From: an uncultured Sutterella sp.
Lineage (GTDB): Bacteria; Pseudomonadota; Gammaproteobacteria; Burkholderiales; Burkholderiaceae_F
Assembly: GCA_900538905.1 (NCBI GenBank)
Contig: UPZS01000007.1
Span: 1-62,297 of the forward strand
DNA: 62,297 nt
Reading direction: 5' to 3'
Shown: in pieces, positions 53,957 through 62,297 of the stretch
How positions within the stretch are numbered: position 1 is the stretch's first letter
Layout of the letters: every line of letters begins with the position of its first letter
Program-made: the position numbers and the translations under genes
The notes under the pieces: generated by a model
What the model saw: the letters and a program-made list of their open reading frames with translations, nothing else
Told to the model about the DNA's origin: nothing
Databases searched by the model: none

Positions 53957-54160
53957 ATGGAAAAATATTTGAGCGCAAAGCAGAGCGCAGAATTTTTAGG
54001 GATCGCAAAATCTTGCGTTTAGAAATGGGCTGCCATTGGCAAGCTACCTAAAGGCGAGAGATTCAGCAAAAGATGCACCCGATGGAAAGAATCAGACGTC
54101 GTGAAGGCGCTTGAAGCTCTTAAGGAAAAGAGTGCGAAAAAAGCTACTGCACGAACTTAA
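53957..54160 (+). pseudogene. AlpA-like excisionase/regulator with an in-frame amber codon
   Basis: From ATG 53957 (AAGG upstream) the frame reads MEKYLSAKQSAEFLGIAKSCV, then TAG at 54020, then KWAAIGKLPKGERFSKRC and TRWKESDVVKALEALKEKS to TAA 54158. Across the TAG it is a complete 67-residue MerR/AlpA-type helix-turn-helix protein, such as prophage regulators and excisionases. The stop sits where such proteins normally have Tyr or a similar residue, so one base change explains it. It may be inactive, or the stop may be suppressed. Confidence 0.75.
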
Positions 54161-54175
54161 AAAATGAGATCTACG

Positions 54176-54198
54176 GGCGGCATTCTGTGCCGCCTTTT
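54176..54198 (+). terminator. Terminator of the AlpA-like gene
   Basis: GGCGGCA (54176-54182) pairs with TGCCGCC (54188-54194), followed by TTTT. It lies 15 bp after the TAA, making hairpin, gene and terminator a compact plus-strand unit squeezed between two minus-strand genes. Confidence 0.75.
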
Positions 54199-54200
54199 CT

Positions 54201-55319
54201 CTATCCCCCAATGAACTGCATCTCGATTCTGCTTCGGCTACGCTTTTGCGTTTCCGACAAACGAATCTCAGAGTAGTGATCGTCACGCGCACTCCAGATA
54301 CGCGCAATGGCATCCGCTATTTCGTCATCCGTTGCGCCGCCGCGCAGAAGCGTTCTCAAGTCGTAGCCACGATCGGCAAAGAGGCACAGCACTAGGCTCC
54401 CTTCAATAGAGAGACGCACGCGGGAGCAGTCTTTACAAAACGCCTGCGTCACAGAACTGATGAAACCGATCTCCCCTGCTCCGTCCTTATAACGCCAGCG
54501 GGTCGCTGTCTCCCCTGTGTAGTTAGGATCAATCGGTTCAATCGGCCAAACGGCATTGATGCGTTCCACAAGTTCAGCAGACGGCACAACGTCATCCATG
54601 CGCCAGCCGTTGGCGGTCCCCGCATCCATGTACTCAATGAAGCGCACAATCACGCCCGTGTGGCGGAAGCGCTCCAGAATCGGAATGATTTCTCCTTCGT
54701 TCATTCCGCGCTTAACGACCGTGTTGAGCTTAACCGGAATACCGATCGCCTGCGCCGCTTCGATGGATTCGATCACTTTGGCGGCAGGAAAACCCACATC
54801 ATTAATCGACTGAAAAAGCTCCTCGTTGAGAGCATCCAGCGAGACCGTAACACGATCAAGTCCCGCGGCCTTCAGGTCAGCAGCCATACGTTTTAAGAGC
54901 GTGCCGTTGGTCGTCATGGCTATGTCAGGGCTCTTGCCGCTCGTGGTGCGCATGGCCTTCAAGTCGGCAATCAGATTGCAAACGTGCTTGCGCAGCAGCG
55001 GCTCACCTCCCGTCAGACGAATCTTCTGAACACCGAAACGCAGAAAAATACCGACCAATCGCTTGATTTCTTCAAACGAAAGCAACTCCGTATGCGCCAG
55101 GAATTGATGCTTGGTATCAAACTTTTCCTTGGGCATGCAATAACGGCAACGGAAATTGCAGTGATCCGTAAGCGAGATGCGAAGATCGCGCAAAGGACGA
55201 CCGCGCTCATCTATCAGTTGTCCATTTTCAATGCGAATGCGCCCGGATATCGGCACCGGAAGACGCATTGGAGAACTGGCCTGTGATTCTTCGGCAATCG
55301 GAATCGTTTTGGAACTCAT
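54201..55319 (-). CDS. moaA: GTP 3',8-cyclase MoaA (molybdopterin synthesis)
   Basis: 372 residues. Radical SAM cysteines C54, C58 and C61 (CNFRCRYC). The C-terminal second cluster is in FCKDCSRVRLS and LVLC. The protein ends GG, as active MoaA does. It makes the first intermediate of molybdopterin, needed for NapA and the AOR in this window. It begins inside the end of lpxB (4-bp overlap), so it is translationally coupled to lipid A synthesis, an unusual arrangement. Confidence 0.97.
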   Translation of the reverse strand: MSSKTIPIAEESQASSPMRLPVPISGRIRIENGQLIDERGRPLRDLRISLTDHCNFRCRYCMPKEKFDTKHQFLAHTELLSFEEIKRLVGIFLRFGVQKIRLTGGEPLLRKHVCNLIADLKAMRTTSGKSPDIAMTTNGTLLKRMAADLKAAGLDRVTVSLDALNEELFQSINDVGFPAAKVIESIEAAQAIGIPVKLNTVVKRGMNEGEIIPILERFRHTGVIVRFIEYMDAGTANGWRMDDVVPSAELVERINAVWPIEPIDPNYTGETATRWRYKDGAGEIGFISSVTQAFCKDCSRVRLSIEGSLVLCLFADRGYDLRTLLRGGATDDEIADAIARIWSARDDHYSEIRLSETQKRSRSRIEMQFIGG

Positions 55320-56518
55320 CGGCGAGCCGCTCCTGCCGTCTGCATGATGGCCTCAGAAGCCAAATCCGCCGTAGGACGCAAAAGTGACTCGTGCATCGCC
55401 GTGAAAATCTCTGCGAGTGTTTTGCGACGGCTGTCTTTGAGTTGCTCGATAAGGCTGCAGGCCATAGCGTCTGCCGTGCAGTAGTAATGCAAGAATTCAG
55501 GCACAATGGCTCGGCCGGCAAGGATATTGGGGAGGCTCACATAGGGAATCAGTCCCTTGTCCTTCATGATCAAAGCCGACAAAGCAGGCATTGCGTAACC
55601 CACCACCATGGGTTTCTTGTAGAGTGCCGCTTCCAGAGCAGCCGTACCGGAAGCCACCAAAACGGCATCAGAAGCTTCCAGCACCGCATGGGACTGTCCC
55701 GTCACGACAGTAAGACGGTCACTTAGACGGCGGTTGCGCGTGGCAACGGACGCAATCCATTCGCGAGCTTGTGCGTCAATAGCAGGCACCACAAAGTGCC
55801 CTGCGCCGATGCGTTCGATCACACGCTCGCAGGCTTCAAAAAACACGGGACCGCAACCGAAAATTTCATCCTTACGAGAGCCAGGAAGCACGGCAAAAAC
55901 CGGTTCGCCTTTGGCTTCAATGCCGAGCTTGCGACGCGCACCATCGGTGTCCGGCACCATCGGAATGACGCCAGCAAGCGGATGTCCGATATATGTTGCA
56001 GGCACGTTTTCGCGCTTGTAGATTTCCTCTTCAAACGGAAACACCAAAAGCATATGGTCGACAGCAGCGCGAATCTTATGGATTCGCTCCGGACGCCATG
56101 CCCAGATGGAAGGCGAAACAAAGTGAACCGTACGGATTCCCCTTTGCTTTAACTTGGCTTCCACACCGAGGTTAAAGTCCGGCGCATCGACACCCACGAA
56201 AACACGGGGACGAATTTCGGAGATGCGCTTGAGCATGGCGCGCCGCAACATCAAAATGCCGGGCAACTTCTTGAGTACCTCAACGTAGCCGCGCACCGAA
56301 AGGCGGTTTGCCGGATACCAACCCTCAAGGCCGGCCGCCAGCATCCTCTCGCCGCCCACGCCAAACTGAGGCGCGCCGTCCATGCGTTTGGCAACTTCTG
56401 GGAGCACAAGACTGGCCAAAAAATCTCCACTGGCTTCGCCGGCAAGCCAGGCGGCACCGTCGGCGTAGCTCAACGGCTGGGCTTTTACGGCGCTCAATTC
56501 GGCAACCTGCTCGGTCAT
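55316..56518 (-). CDS. lpxB: Lipid-A-disaccharide synthase
   Basis: 400 residues. N-terminal GEASGDFLASLVLPEVAKR and mid-region VFVGVDAPDFNLG, ending in a GT-B fold with SGTAALEAALYKKPMVVGYA. It joins UDP-diacylglucosamine and lipid X. It lies after lpxA, separated by a terminator-like hairpin, and is followed by moaA. Confidence 0.96.
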   Translation of the reverse strand: MTEQVAELSAVKAQPLSYADGAAWLAGEASGDFLASLVLPEVAKRMDGAPQFGVGGERMLAAGLEGWYPANRLSVRGYVEVLKKLPGILMLRRAMLKRISEIRPRVFVGVDAPDFNLGVEAKLKQRGIRTVHFVSPSIWAWRPERIHKIRAAVDHMLLVFPFEEEIYKRENVPATYIGHPLAGVIPMVPDTDGARRKLGIEAKGEPVFAVLPGSRKDEIFGCGPVFFEACERVIERIGAGHFVVPAIDAQAREWIASVATRNRRLSDRLTVVTGQSHAVLEASDAVLVASGTAALEAALYKKPMVVGYAMPALSALIMKDKGLIPYVSLPNILAGRAIVPEFLHYYCTADAMACSLIEQLKDSRRKTLAEIFTAMHESLLRPTADLASEAIMQTAGAARR

Positions 56519-56547
56519 ACAAACCTCGGGGTGTCAAAGTACTACAG

Positions 56548-56584
56548 AGAAAAAGCCCGCAGGAAATGAGCTTCCCGACGGGCT
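56548..56584 (-). terminator. Terminator or attenuator between lpxA and lpxB
   Basis: AGCCCG (56554-56559) and CGGGCT (56579-56584) pair, followed on the minus strand by UUUUUC. If efficient, lpxB and moaA need their own promoter. Otherwise it lowers their expression relative to lpxA. Confidence 0.6.
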
Positions 56585-56603
56585 CTTCGAACTTTAATTC
56601 GGC

Positions 56604-57398
56604 TTACGGACGGACGATGCCACGCGTATTGTTGGCAACAAAGTCGCGCATTGCGGAAAGAATCGGACGGATTTCTTCGGGAGCATCGGCAATCTGAGCG
56701 TCCATCCGTTCAACGGCCTGCGCCACCATGAGTCCTTCCATGTAAAGCGCCTTGTACAACCCCTTGATTCGGCCGATCGTGTCGCTCGAAAACCCTGCAC
56801 GGCGCAAGCCCACTAGGTTGAGTCCGAAACTCTTGGCAGGATTGCCCGAGCAAATCACATACGGCGGCAAGTCGTGAGTAAGGCCCGAAACGCCCCCCGT
56901 CATAGAGCGTGTACCAATGTGAACGAACTGGTGTACACCGGTCTGACCGCCGATCACGGCAAAGTCATCAACATGCACATGTCCGGCAAGAGCCACGTTA
57001 TTGGCGATGATAAGGTCGTTGCCAAGCACGCAGTCGTGCGCGACGTGAACGTTTGCCATCAGCAGATTGCGGCTGCCGACGCGGGTGATACTTTGATCCT
57101 GAATCGTGCCGGTTGAAATCGTGCAGTTTTCGCGGACGATATTGTCGTCGCCGATTTCAAGATAGGTTTCTTCGCCCTTGTACTTTTTGTCCTGCGGCTC
57201 GCAACCGATAGCAGCACCTTGGAAGAAGCGGTTGTTGCGCCCGATCGTAGTCAGACCTTTGACAACCACGTGACTTTCGAGAACGGTACCGGCACCGATG
57301 CGAACGTGCGGCCCCACCATGCAAAACGGTCCGACCTCAACGTCATCGTCAAGTTCGGCTCGAATATCAATAATGCTGGAATGATGGATTTTGGCCAT
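56604..57398 (-). CDS. lpxA: UDP-N-acetylglucosamine acyltransferase LpxA
   Basis: 264 residues from ATG 57398 (AAAGGA upstream). Hexapeptide repeats run through the N-terminal two thirds (VEVGPFCMVGPHVRIGAGTV). A catalytic histidine lies in the ANVHVAHDC region. A C-terminal helical domain follows. It catalyses the first step of lipid A synthesis. Confidence 0.97.
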   Translation of the reverse strand: MAKIHHSSIIDIRAELDDDVEVGPFCMVGPHVRIGAGTVLESHVVVKGLTTIGRNNRFFQGAAIGCEPQDKKYKGEETYLEIGDDNIVRENCTISTGTIQDQSITRVGSRNLLMANVHVAHDCVLGNDLIIANNVALAGHVHVDDFAVIGGQTGVHQFVHIGTRSMTGGVSGLTHDLPPYVICSGNPAKSFGLNLVGLRRAGFSSDTIGRIKGLYKALYMEGLMVAQAVERMDAQIADAPEEIRPILSAMRDFVANNTRGIVRP

Positions 57399-57517
57399 GA
57401 CTATCCTTTCGCAGGGCCACTCGAGCCCATTTCTAGCAGCAATAAGAAAATGTCTCCCCTTCCAAGGGAGAACGCTCGGGCAAAGCTTCGCCCGCACTTC
57501 GTCGTAAAACCGTGAAA

Positions 57518-57573
57518 ATTATTCACGCGCCTGCGCGAATAATAGCGCACACAAGAATTGTCCCGTGTGCGCT
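57518..57573 (-). other. Tandem hairpins between fabZ and lpxA
   Basis: ATTATTCACGC (57518-57528) pairs with GCGCGAATAAT (57533-57543, one mismatch). AGCGCACAC (57544-57552) pairs perfectly with GTGTGCGCT (57565-57573). On the minus strand the last stem is followed by UUUUC. This may be a partial terminator after fabZ or an mRNA-processing element. Confidence 0.45.
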
Positions 57574-57617
57574 ACTTGAAAAGCCGTCAAAAAAATTGAC
57601 GCTTGAGGTTTGAACGT

Positions 57618-58073
57618 TTACTCGGCTTTGCGACGAGCGCACATGAGCTTGGCTTCGCACGCTACGTGACCGTCAACCAGCGCGCGAGCTTCGTACCAAC
57701 CGATGCCGGCGCGAGCCTTAACGAACTTGCACTCAAAAATCAGCTGGTCGCCGGGCTGGACAACGCGCTTGAAACGAGCCTCGTCAATGCCGGCAAAGAA
57801 AAACAGGGCCTTTTCTTGGCGTTGCTCTTCAGTAAGGCGCGCAATGCCGAGCACGGCACAAGCCTGAGCCATCGCTTCGATGATGAGCACTCCGGGCATC
57901 ACGGGGTATTCGGGAAAATGCCCGGTGAATTGCGGTTCGTTTGCCGTCACATTCTTGAGAACCTTGCACGTCGTGTGATCATCGCTGATTTCGAGCACAC
58001 GGTCAATCAAAAGAAACGGAAAACGGTGCGGCAAAATCCGCATGATGTCATGAATGGTTTTCGTGTCAGCCAT
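57618..58073 (-). CDS. fabZ: 3-hydroxyacyl-ACP dehydratase FabZ
   Basis: 151 residues. Hotdog-fold motifs [15 protein letters not shown] and [21 protein letters not shown], with the active histidine and glutamate. It dehydrates beta-hydroxyacyl-ACP in fatty acid synthesis. It is sited between lpxD and lpxA as in most Proteobacteria. Confidence 0.97.
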   Translation of the reverse strand: MADTKTIHDIMRILPHRFPFLLIDRVLEISDDHTTCKVLKNVTANEPQFTGHFPEYPVMPGVLIIEAMAQACAVLGIARLTEEQRQEKALFFFAGIDEARFKRVVQPGDQLIFECKFVKARAGIGWYEARALVDGHVACEAKLMCARRKAE

Positions 58074-58215
58074 TGGGGTTATCTCATCTGCCTTCTTCGG
58101 GCAGTCCTAGAAAGTTCAATGTCGTCGGAAATCTCGACAAACCGGGTTGAAGTCTACGCCCGCAAACGGCGAGCGCAAGACGAAAAAATATTAACACCGA
58201 GCACTAAGACCCGCT

Positions 58216-59289
58216 TCAACCTTTCGGCTGAAGAGCAGCAAGTCGCGTCTCGAGATCCTTTATCTGCTTGCGCATCTTGGGCAAATTCATCACAAGGACG
58301 GCTGCGCGTTCGAATTCGCGGTGTCCCATGGCCGGGAAGAAGCCCGACATCACCTTTTCGCCTTTGTGCCAGCTCATAAGCGAAGTGGCAGGTCCGACGC
58401 TTACGCCGTCGGGAATTTCGATATGGCCGTTGATATTGGCCGCGCCGCCGATAATACAGTGGTTACCGATATGCGTTGAGCCTGCAACACCCGTGCAGGC
58501 AGCCATCACGGTACACTCACCCACCTTGCAGTTATGGCCGAGCTGAATCTGGTTGTCCAGTTTGCTGCCCTTGCGAACGAGTGTGTTTTCAAGTGCACCT
58601 CGGTCAATCGTCGTGTTGGCGCCGATTTCCACATCGTCTTCGATCGTCACGCCGCCGATTTGCGGAATCTTCACCCAATGGCCGTCAAGCGGCGCAAAGC
58701 CGAAACCATCGGCACCGATCACGCAGCCGGAGTGAAGAATGACGCGATTGCCAATGTGGCAGCCGTGGTAGACAGTGGCGTTGGCATAGATAATTGAATT
58801 GTCGCCCACGACTGTCCCCTCGCCGATATAGGCACCAGGATACACGCGTGTGTTTTCGCCGATCACGGCGCCCGCAGCCACCGTGGCACCGGCTTCAATC
58901 ACTGCCGAAGGCGCAACCTTTGCCGTCGGATCGACATGTGCGCCTTCACGAATGCCGCCGGCGGGCATCGGACGACGGGTCATGATCTGCAGCGCATAAG
59001 CAAACCAAGCGTAGGGATTTTTCGTGATGACGACAGGACGCTGCGGCCCCTGCTCGCCGTACATCGCGTCGCTGTCGGCCTGCGAGATCACCAAAACGCC
59101 GGCCTGCGAAGCCTTGGCTTCGTCACGGTACTTGGACTGCGCCAAAAAGGCAACGGTATCGGCTGCCGCATGATTGAGCGGCGCAAACGTGCGCACAGTC
59201 AAATTTTCGGCTCCGCACAGCGGCGTACTTGTCAGTCGCCCTTCGGAGAGCGTTTCGATTTCACGGATCAAAGCTTCGATTCGGAACAT
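58216..59289 (-). CDS. lpxD: UDP-3-O-acylglucosamine N-acyltransferase LpxD
   Basis: 357 residues from ATG 59289 (AGGA upstream; the frame to 59442 is an extension). Long hexapeptide repeat region from GAHVDPTAKVAPSAVIEAGAT onward, catalytic histidine in VTIEDDVEIGANTTIDRG/QLGHNCKVGE, and the terminal KQIKDLETRLAAL helix. It adds the second acyl chain of lipid A. Confidence 0.97.
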   Translation of the reverse strand: MFRIEALIREIETLSEGRLTSTPLCGAENLTVRTFAPLNHAAADTVAFLAQSKYRDEAKASQAGVLVISQADSDAMYGEQGPQRPVVITKNPYAWFAYALQIMTRRPMPAGGIREGAHVDPTAKVAPSAVIEAGATVAAGAVIGENTRVYPGAYIGEGTVVGDNSIIYANATVYHGCHIGNRVILHSGCVIGADGFGFAPLDGHWVKIPQIGGVTIEDDVEIGANTTIDRGALENTLVRKGSKLDNQIQLGHNCKVGECTVMAACTGVAGSTHIGNHCIIGGAANINGHIEIPDGVSVGPATSLMSWHKGEKVMSGFFPAMGHREFERAAVLVMNLPKMRKQIKDLETRLAALQPKG

Positions 59290-59350
59290 AGCGTCATTTC
59301 CTGAAGGCGCCGAAATCCTCGTTCGACAAGGATCGGCAAAAATCATCTGC

Positions 59351-59386
59351 AAAAAACCGCGCTTCGACCGGAAAAAGTCGGCGCGG
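59351..59386 (-). terminator. Terminator or attenuator after skp
   Basis: CCGCGC (59357-59362) pairs with GCGCGG (59381-59386), with inner CGAC/GTCG pairs, followed on the minus strand by six U. It lies between skp and lpxD, so it probably reduces readthrough from the highly expressed skp into the lpx genes. Confidence 0.75.
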
Positions 59387-59477
59387 CTTGCTCTTTTCCC
59401 ACTCTCGGGGCAGTCGACAGCACTCGGGATACTGAATTCCAATGCTGTCGATCATGCCCATCAAGCACTCACCCAAA

Positions 59478-59987
59478 TTACTTGGCGGGCTTGTTGAGTT
59501 CCTTGATCACCTGCTCGGTGATGTCAACCTTCGGGCTCACCCAGATGGCGTCCTGAATAATCAGGTCAAACTTCTGCTTCTTGGCAATGTCCTGGATAAT
59601 GCGATTGGCACGTTGCAGGATGATCTGGCTCTCTTCGTTGGCACGCTGGTTACGTTCTTCAACGAGAGCACGCTGACGACGAGCAATGTCACGTTCGGTC
59701 TCGGCAAGCGACTGGCGCTGTTTGAGACGTTCACTGTCAGTCATCACCGGGCTATCCTTCTCAAACTTCTGCGCACGCGTGCGGAAGTCGCGAATGTCAC
59801 GGTTGAGTTCGTCTTCACGCTTCTTGAAGTAAGTCTTGAGTTTTTCCTGTGCGGCAACAGCCGGGGCGGATTCGGCAAGAATACGAGCCGGAGAAACAAG
59901 GCCGATCTTGAAGTCCGCAGCAACAGCCGAAGCCGAACCGCACATCACAGCAGCAACGGCAGCAGCCGTCAGAATCTTCTTAAACAT
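59478..59987 (-). CDS. skp: Periplasmic chaperone Skp/OmpH
   Basis: 169 residues from ATG 59987 (AGGAAG upstream). The signal peptide ends SAVAA. Long coiled-coil arms (KRDIARRQRALVEERNQR-type segments) and a C-terminal DITEQVIKEL are typical. It keeps unfolded outer-membrane proteins soluble on the way to BamA, encoded just upstream. Confidence 0.93.
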   Translation of the reverse strand: MFKKILTAAAVAAVMCGSASAVAADFKIGLVSPARILAESAPAVAAQEKLKTYFKKREDELNRDIRDFRTRAQKFEKDSPVMTDSERLKQRQSLAETERDIARRQRALVEERNQRANEESQIILQRANRIIQDIAKKQKFDLIIQDAIWVSPKVDITEQVIKELNKPAK

Positions 59988-60170
59988 CTGTTTGCTTCCT
60001 TTCGAGTCTGAAAGTCTTGTCGGAAAACGTCTTGCTCGCATCTTAGGAGCTTTTACGCCGTTTTGCCGATAAAAAGAGTTACATGGCGTATCCGCCGAAC
60101 CTCTGAGACAACCGAATGCCGGCCATACCGTGCATTCGGTCACGCAGTTTTTTAATTTTATACCTGAGAG

Positions 60171-62297
60171 TTAGAAGCCCGTACCGATCTGGAACTGGAA
60201 GCGCTGGACATCGTCACCATCCTTCTTGTTAAGCGGGAAGGCCAGCGAGAACTTCAGCGGACCCAACGGTGAAATCCATGCCACACCGAAACCGACGGAG
60301 TAGCGCAATTCGCTGAAGTCCATGTCCTGTCGTTCGTAACTGCGACGACCTGTTCGTTCGTAGCCCCACACCGTACCGGCGTCGAAAAAGAGCAAGCCGC
60401 GCAACGTACGGTCAGCGCCCGGCAACGGTGTCAGCAATTCGGCCGAGAAGATCAACTGACGGTCACCGCCGAGACGGTCATCGTTGCTATCGCGCGGACC
60501 GATGGACGACGTTTCAAAGCCGCGCACCGAACCGATGCCGCCGGCGTAGAAGTTCTTGAAGAACGGGAACATCTTGCCGCCATAGGTATCGCCGTAGCCG
60601 AACTGGAAGTTCATGCCGAGCGTCCAAGCCTTGGAGAGCGGGAAGTATTGCGTCAGCTGATAGGTGGCACGGTAGTATCGCTGATCCCAGACAGGCAAAG
60701 CAAATTCAGCAGACAAGCGCTGATAACAGCCGCGGGTCGGCGCCAGCACATTGTCTCGCGAATCACGAGACCAACCCAGGGTCAAAAGCGCGGCCTTCGG
60801 CTTGTCGCCATATTCATCAACATAGCTCCAATAACGTTCCGGCGAATTGTTGTCACTATCACTGGCATGCTCACGACTGCCGCGAAGGTCAACTTGCGTT
60901 TGTTCCAATCGAGCACCCAGGAAAACTCGATCCAATTCCGTCACCGGGATACCAAAACTCATACCGGCACCGATCGTTTCGTAAGCCACGTTCGAAACGT
61001 CGAGCTCGTCCAGGTCTACGCGGCGGTCGTACAAGTCAATGTGGCGGCTGATGCCTTCCGGCGTGATGTACGGTTCACCCAAACTCACGGCGTAAGTGCG
61101 CATACTCTTGGACGTATTGACCTCAACACTGAAGGACTTGCCCGAACCGAACACATTGTCCTGCGCAAAGCCGGCCGACAGAATCACGCCGTCGGATGTA
61201 GAGTAGCCGGCACCAAGCGAAATGGAACCCGTCGGACGTTCCTTCACATTGATTTCCAGGTCAACCTGATCACGCGTGCCTTCCACAGGCTTGGGTTCGG
61301 CAGTCACCGAATCAAAGTAGCCCAGACGATCAATACGATCTCGCGAAATTTTTACCTTCTCGCTGTCAAACCAGGCGGACTCGTACTGACGAACTTCACG
61401 ACGAATGACGTCGTCGCGGGTACGGGTATTGCCGGTGATATTGACGTGACGCACATAAGCGCGACGACCCGGGTCAACCGTCAGCACAATATTGACAGCG
61501 TCCTTGCCTTCAATAGGAACGGGGTTGGGCGTAACGGTTGCAAAGGCATAGCCCAATGCCGAGAACTTGTCCACAATCGTCTTCGTCATCTCATTGATGC
61601 GTTCGGCGTTGTAGATCTCGCCCGGCTCAAAAATAACCAACGGCTTGATCTCGTCATCCAACCCCAGCATATCGCCGCCTAGGGTAATGTCGTTGACAGT
61701 GTACTGCTTGCCCTCGGTTACGTTAATCGTGATAAAAATGTCGGATTTATTCGGCGCCACAGACACCTGGACGCTATCGACCTTGAAGTCAAGATAGCCC
61801 TGGTTCTGATAAAAACTGCGAAGGGTTTCAAGGTCGGCAGCAAGCTTTTCACGCGAATACAGGTCGCGCTTGGTATAAAAACTCGACCACTTGTGTTCGG
61901 AAAGCTGCATCTGGTCGGCCAGCTCGTCCGAGTCAAAAACCGTATTGCCTACAAACCGAATTTGCTTGATGGAGGATGCGGCACCTTCGTCAACATTGAT
62001 CGTGATGCGTACACGATTGCGCTCAAGCGGTGTGGCCGATGTCTTGATGTCGACGCCATAGTATCCCTGAGACAAGTACTGACGGCGCAATTCCTGATCG
62101 GCACGTTCAAGAATTGAGTGATCAAAAATACGGCCTTCTGCCAAACCGACGTCACGCAGACTCTTTTCCACGCCGTCCTTGTCAAAGGCCTTGATTCCGT
62201 TCGTGTCAATAGCGGCCACGGCAGGACGTTCAACAACGTTCACCACCAGCACGGTCCCGTCGATTGAAAGATCAATGTCACGGAACAACACGGAGGA
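60171..62297 (-). CDS. bamA: Outer-membrane assembly factor BamA, 5' end outside the window
   Basis: About 708 residues are inside the window. The frame runs off the right edge, so part of POTRA1 is missing (the GTG at 62291 is not the real start). POTRA domains 1-5 are visible as repeated NxGNTxxRDDVIRREV-like segments (ITGNTRTRDDVIRREVRQYE), followed by a 16-strand barrel with the VRGF lock (SVRGFETSSIG). It ends in the barrel signal FQIGTGF. BamA inserts outer-membrane proteins. Confidence 0.97.
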   Translation of the reverse strand, partial: SSVLFRDIDLSIDGTVLVVNVVERPAVAAIDTNGIKAFDKDGVEKSLRDVGLAEGRIFDHSILERADQELRRQYLSQGYYGVDIKTSATPLERNRVRITINVDEGAASSIKQIRFVGNTVFDSDELADQMQLSEHKWSSFYTKRDLYSREKLAADLETLRSFYQNQGYLDFKVDSVQVSVAPNKSDIFITINVTEGKQYTVNDITLGGDMLGLDDEIKPLVIFEPGEIYNAERINEMTKTIVDKFSALGYAFATVTPNPVPIEGKDAVNIVLTVDPGRRAYVRHVNITGNTRTRDDVIRREVRQYESAWFDSEKVKISRDRIDRLGYFDSVTAEPKPVEGTRDQVDLEINVKERPTGSISLGAGYSTSDGVILSAGFAQDNVFGSGKSFSVEVNTSKSMRTYAVSLGEPYITPEGISRHIDLYDRRVDLDELDVSNVAYETIGAGMSFGIPVTELDRVFLGARLEQTQVDLRGSREHASDSDNNSPERYWSYVDEYGDKPKAALLTLGWSRDSRDNVLAPTRGCYQRLSAEFALPVWDQRYYRATYQLTQYFPLSKAWTLGMNFQFGYGDTYGGKMFPFFKNFYAGGIGSVRGFETSSIGPRDSNDDRLGGDRQLIFSAELLTPLPGADRTLRGLLFFDAGTVWGYERTGRRSYERQDMDFSELRYSVGFGVAWISPLGPLKFSLAFPLNKKDGDDVQRFQFQIGTGF

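Overview
The window looks like chromosome of an anaerobic, Gram-negative betaproteobacterium, most likely Burkholderiales and probably Sutterellaceae (Sutterella/Parasutterella-like). This is an inference from gene content: a Burkholderiales-style 404-residue porin, a bamA-skp-lpxD-fabZ-lpxA-lpxB cluster, a napDAGHB periplasmic nitrate reductase without napC, two anaerobic C4-dicarboxylate carriers (DcuB and DcuC types), a class I fumarase, and many molybdenum/tungsten-cofactor and Tat-exported iron-sulfur proteins. No rRNA, tRNA or CRISPR array was seen.

Layout. 1-3 kb: MarR regulator, RarD-like permease, DsbC/G-like thiol protein and a small secreted protein made of six 17-residue repeats. 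3-9.6 kb (minus): a metallo-beta-lactamase-fold protein, sbcD, sbcC and a CYTH-domain protein. 9.7-13 kb (minus): remnant of a broken small gene, a cluster of TGTGA/TCACA half-sites, then hemB, engB and mnmA. 13-18.5 kb (minus): napDAGHB with an FNR-like box upstream. 18.7-22.6 kb (minus): dcuB, a rhodanese and fumarase. 23-29 kb: endonuclease I, modD, an acetyltransferase, a TtrSR-like two-component system and moeA.

29.5-36.1 kb (plus) is the most interesting part. It is a six-gene operon with a YdhY-like polyferredoxin, a YdhV-like aldehyde ferredoxin oxidoreductase (AOR), an unrecognised 288-residue protein, a tetraheme cytochrome c, an NrfC-like Tat lipoprotein ferredoxin and an NrfD-like quinone-interacting membrane protein. 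Together with modD, moeA and the TtrSR-like sensor pair next door, it looks like an uncharacterised tungsten- or molybdenum-dependent respiratory pathway. The polyferredoxin has a Tat signal and ends in a CxxCH heme motif, which raises the possibility that the AOR works in the periplasm.

36.2-40.5 kb is a nested transposon. An IS3-family element, apparently sitting in the loop of the terminator between the AOR operon and a convergent aldehyde dehydrogenase gene, is itself split by a complete IS21-family element with a 5-bp target duplication. Removing the inner element restores the IS3 transposase frame exactly.

40.6-49.8 kb: aldehyde dehydrogenase, secreted rhodanese, DUF2271 protein, acetyltransferase, alpha/beta hydrolase, DcuC, porin and an amino-acid permease. 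49.8-53.2 kb (minus): an emrAB-tetR efflux operon with a clear palindromic operator. 53.3-54.2 kb: a lipoprotein and a tiny AlpA-like gene interrupted by an in-frame amber codon. 54.2-62.3 kb (minus): the envelope biogenesis cluster bamA (cut by the window edge), skp, lpxD, fabZ, lpxA, lpxB, with moaA overlapping lpxB by 4 bp.
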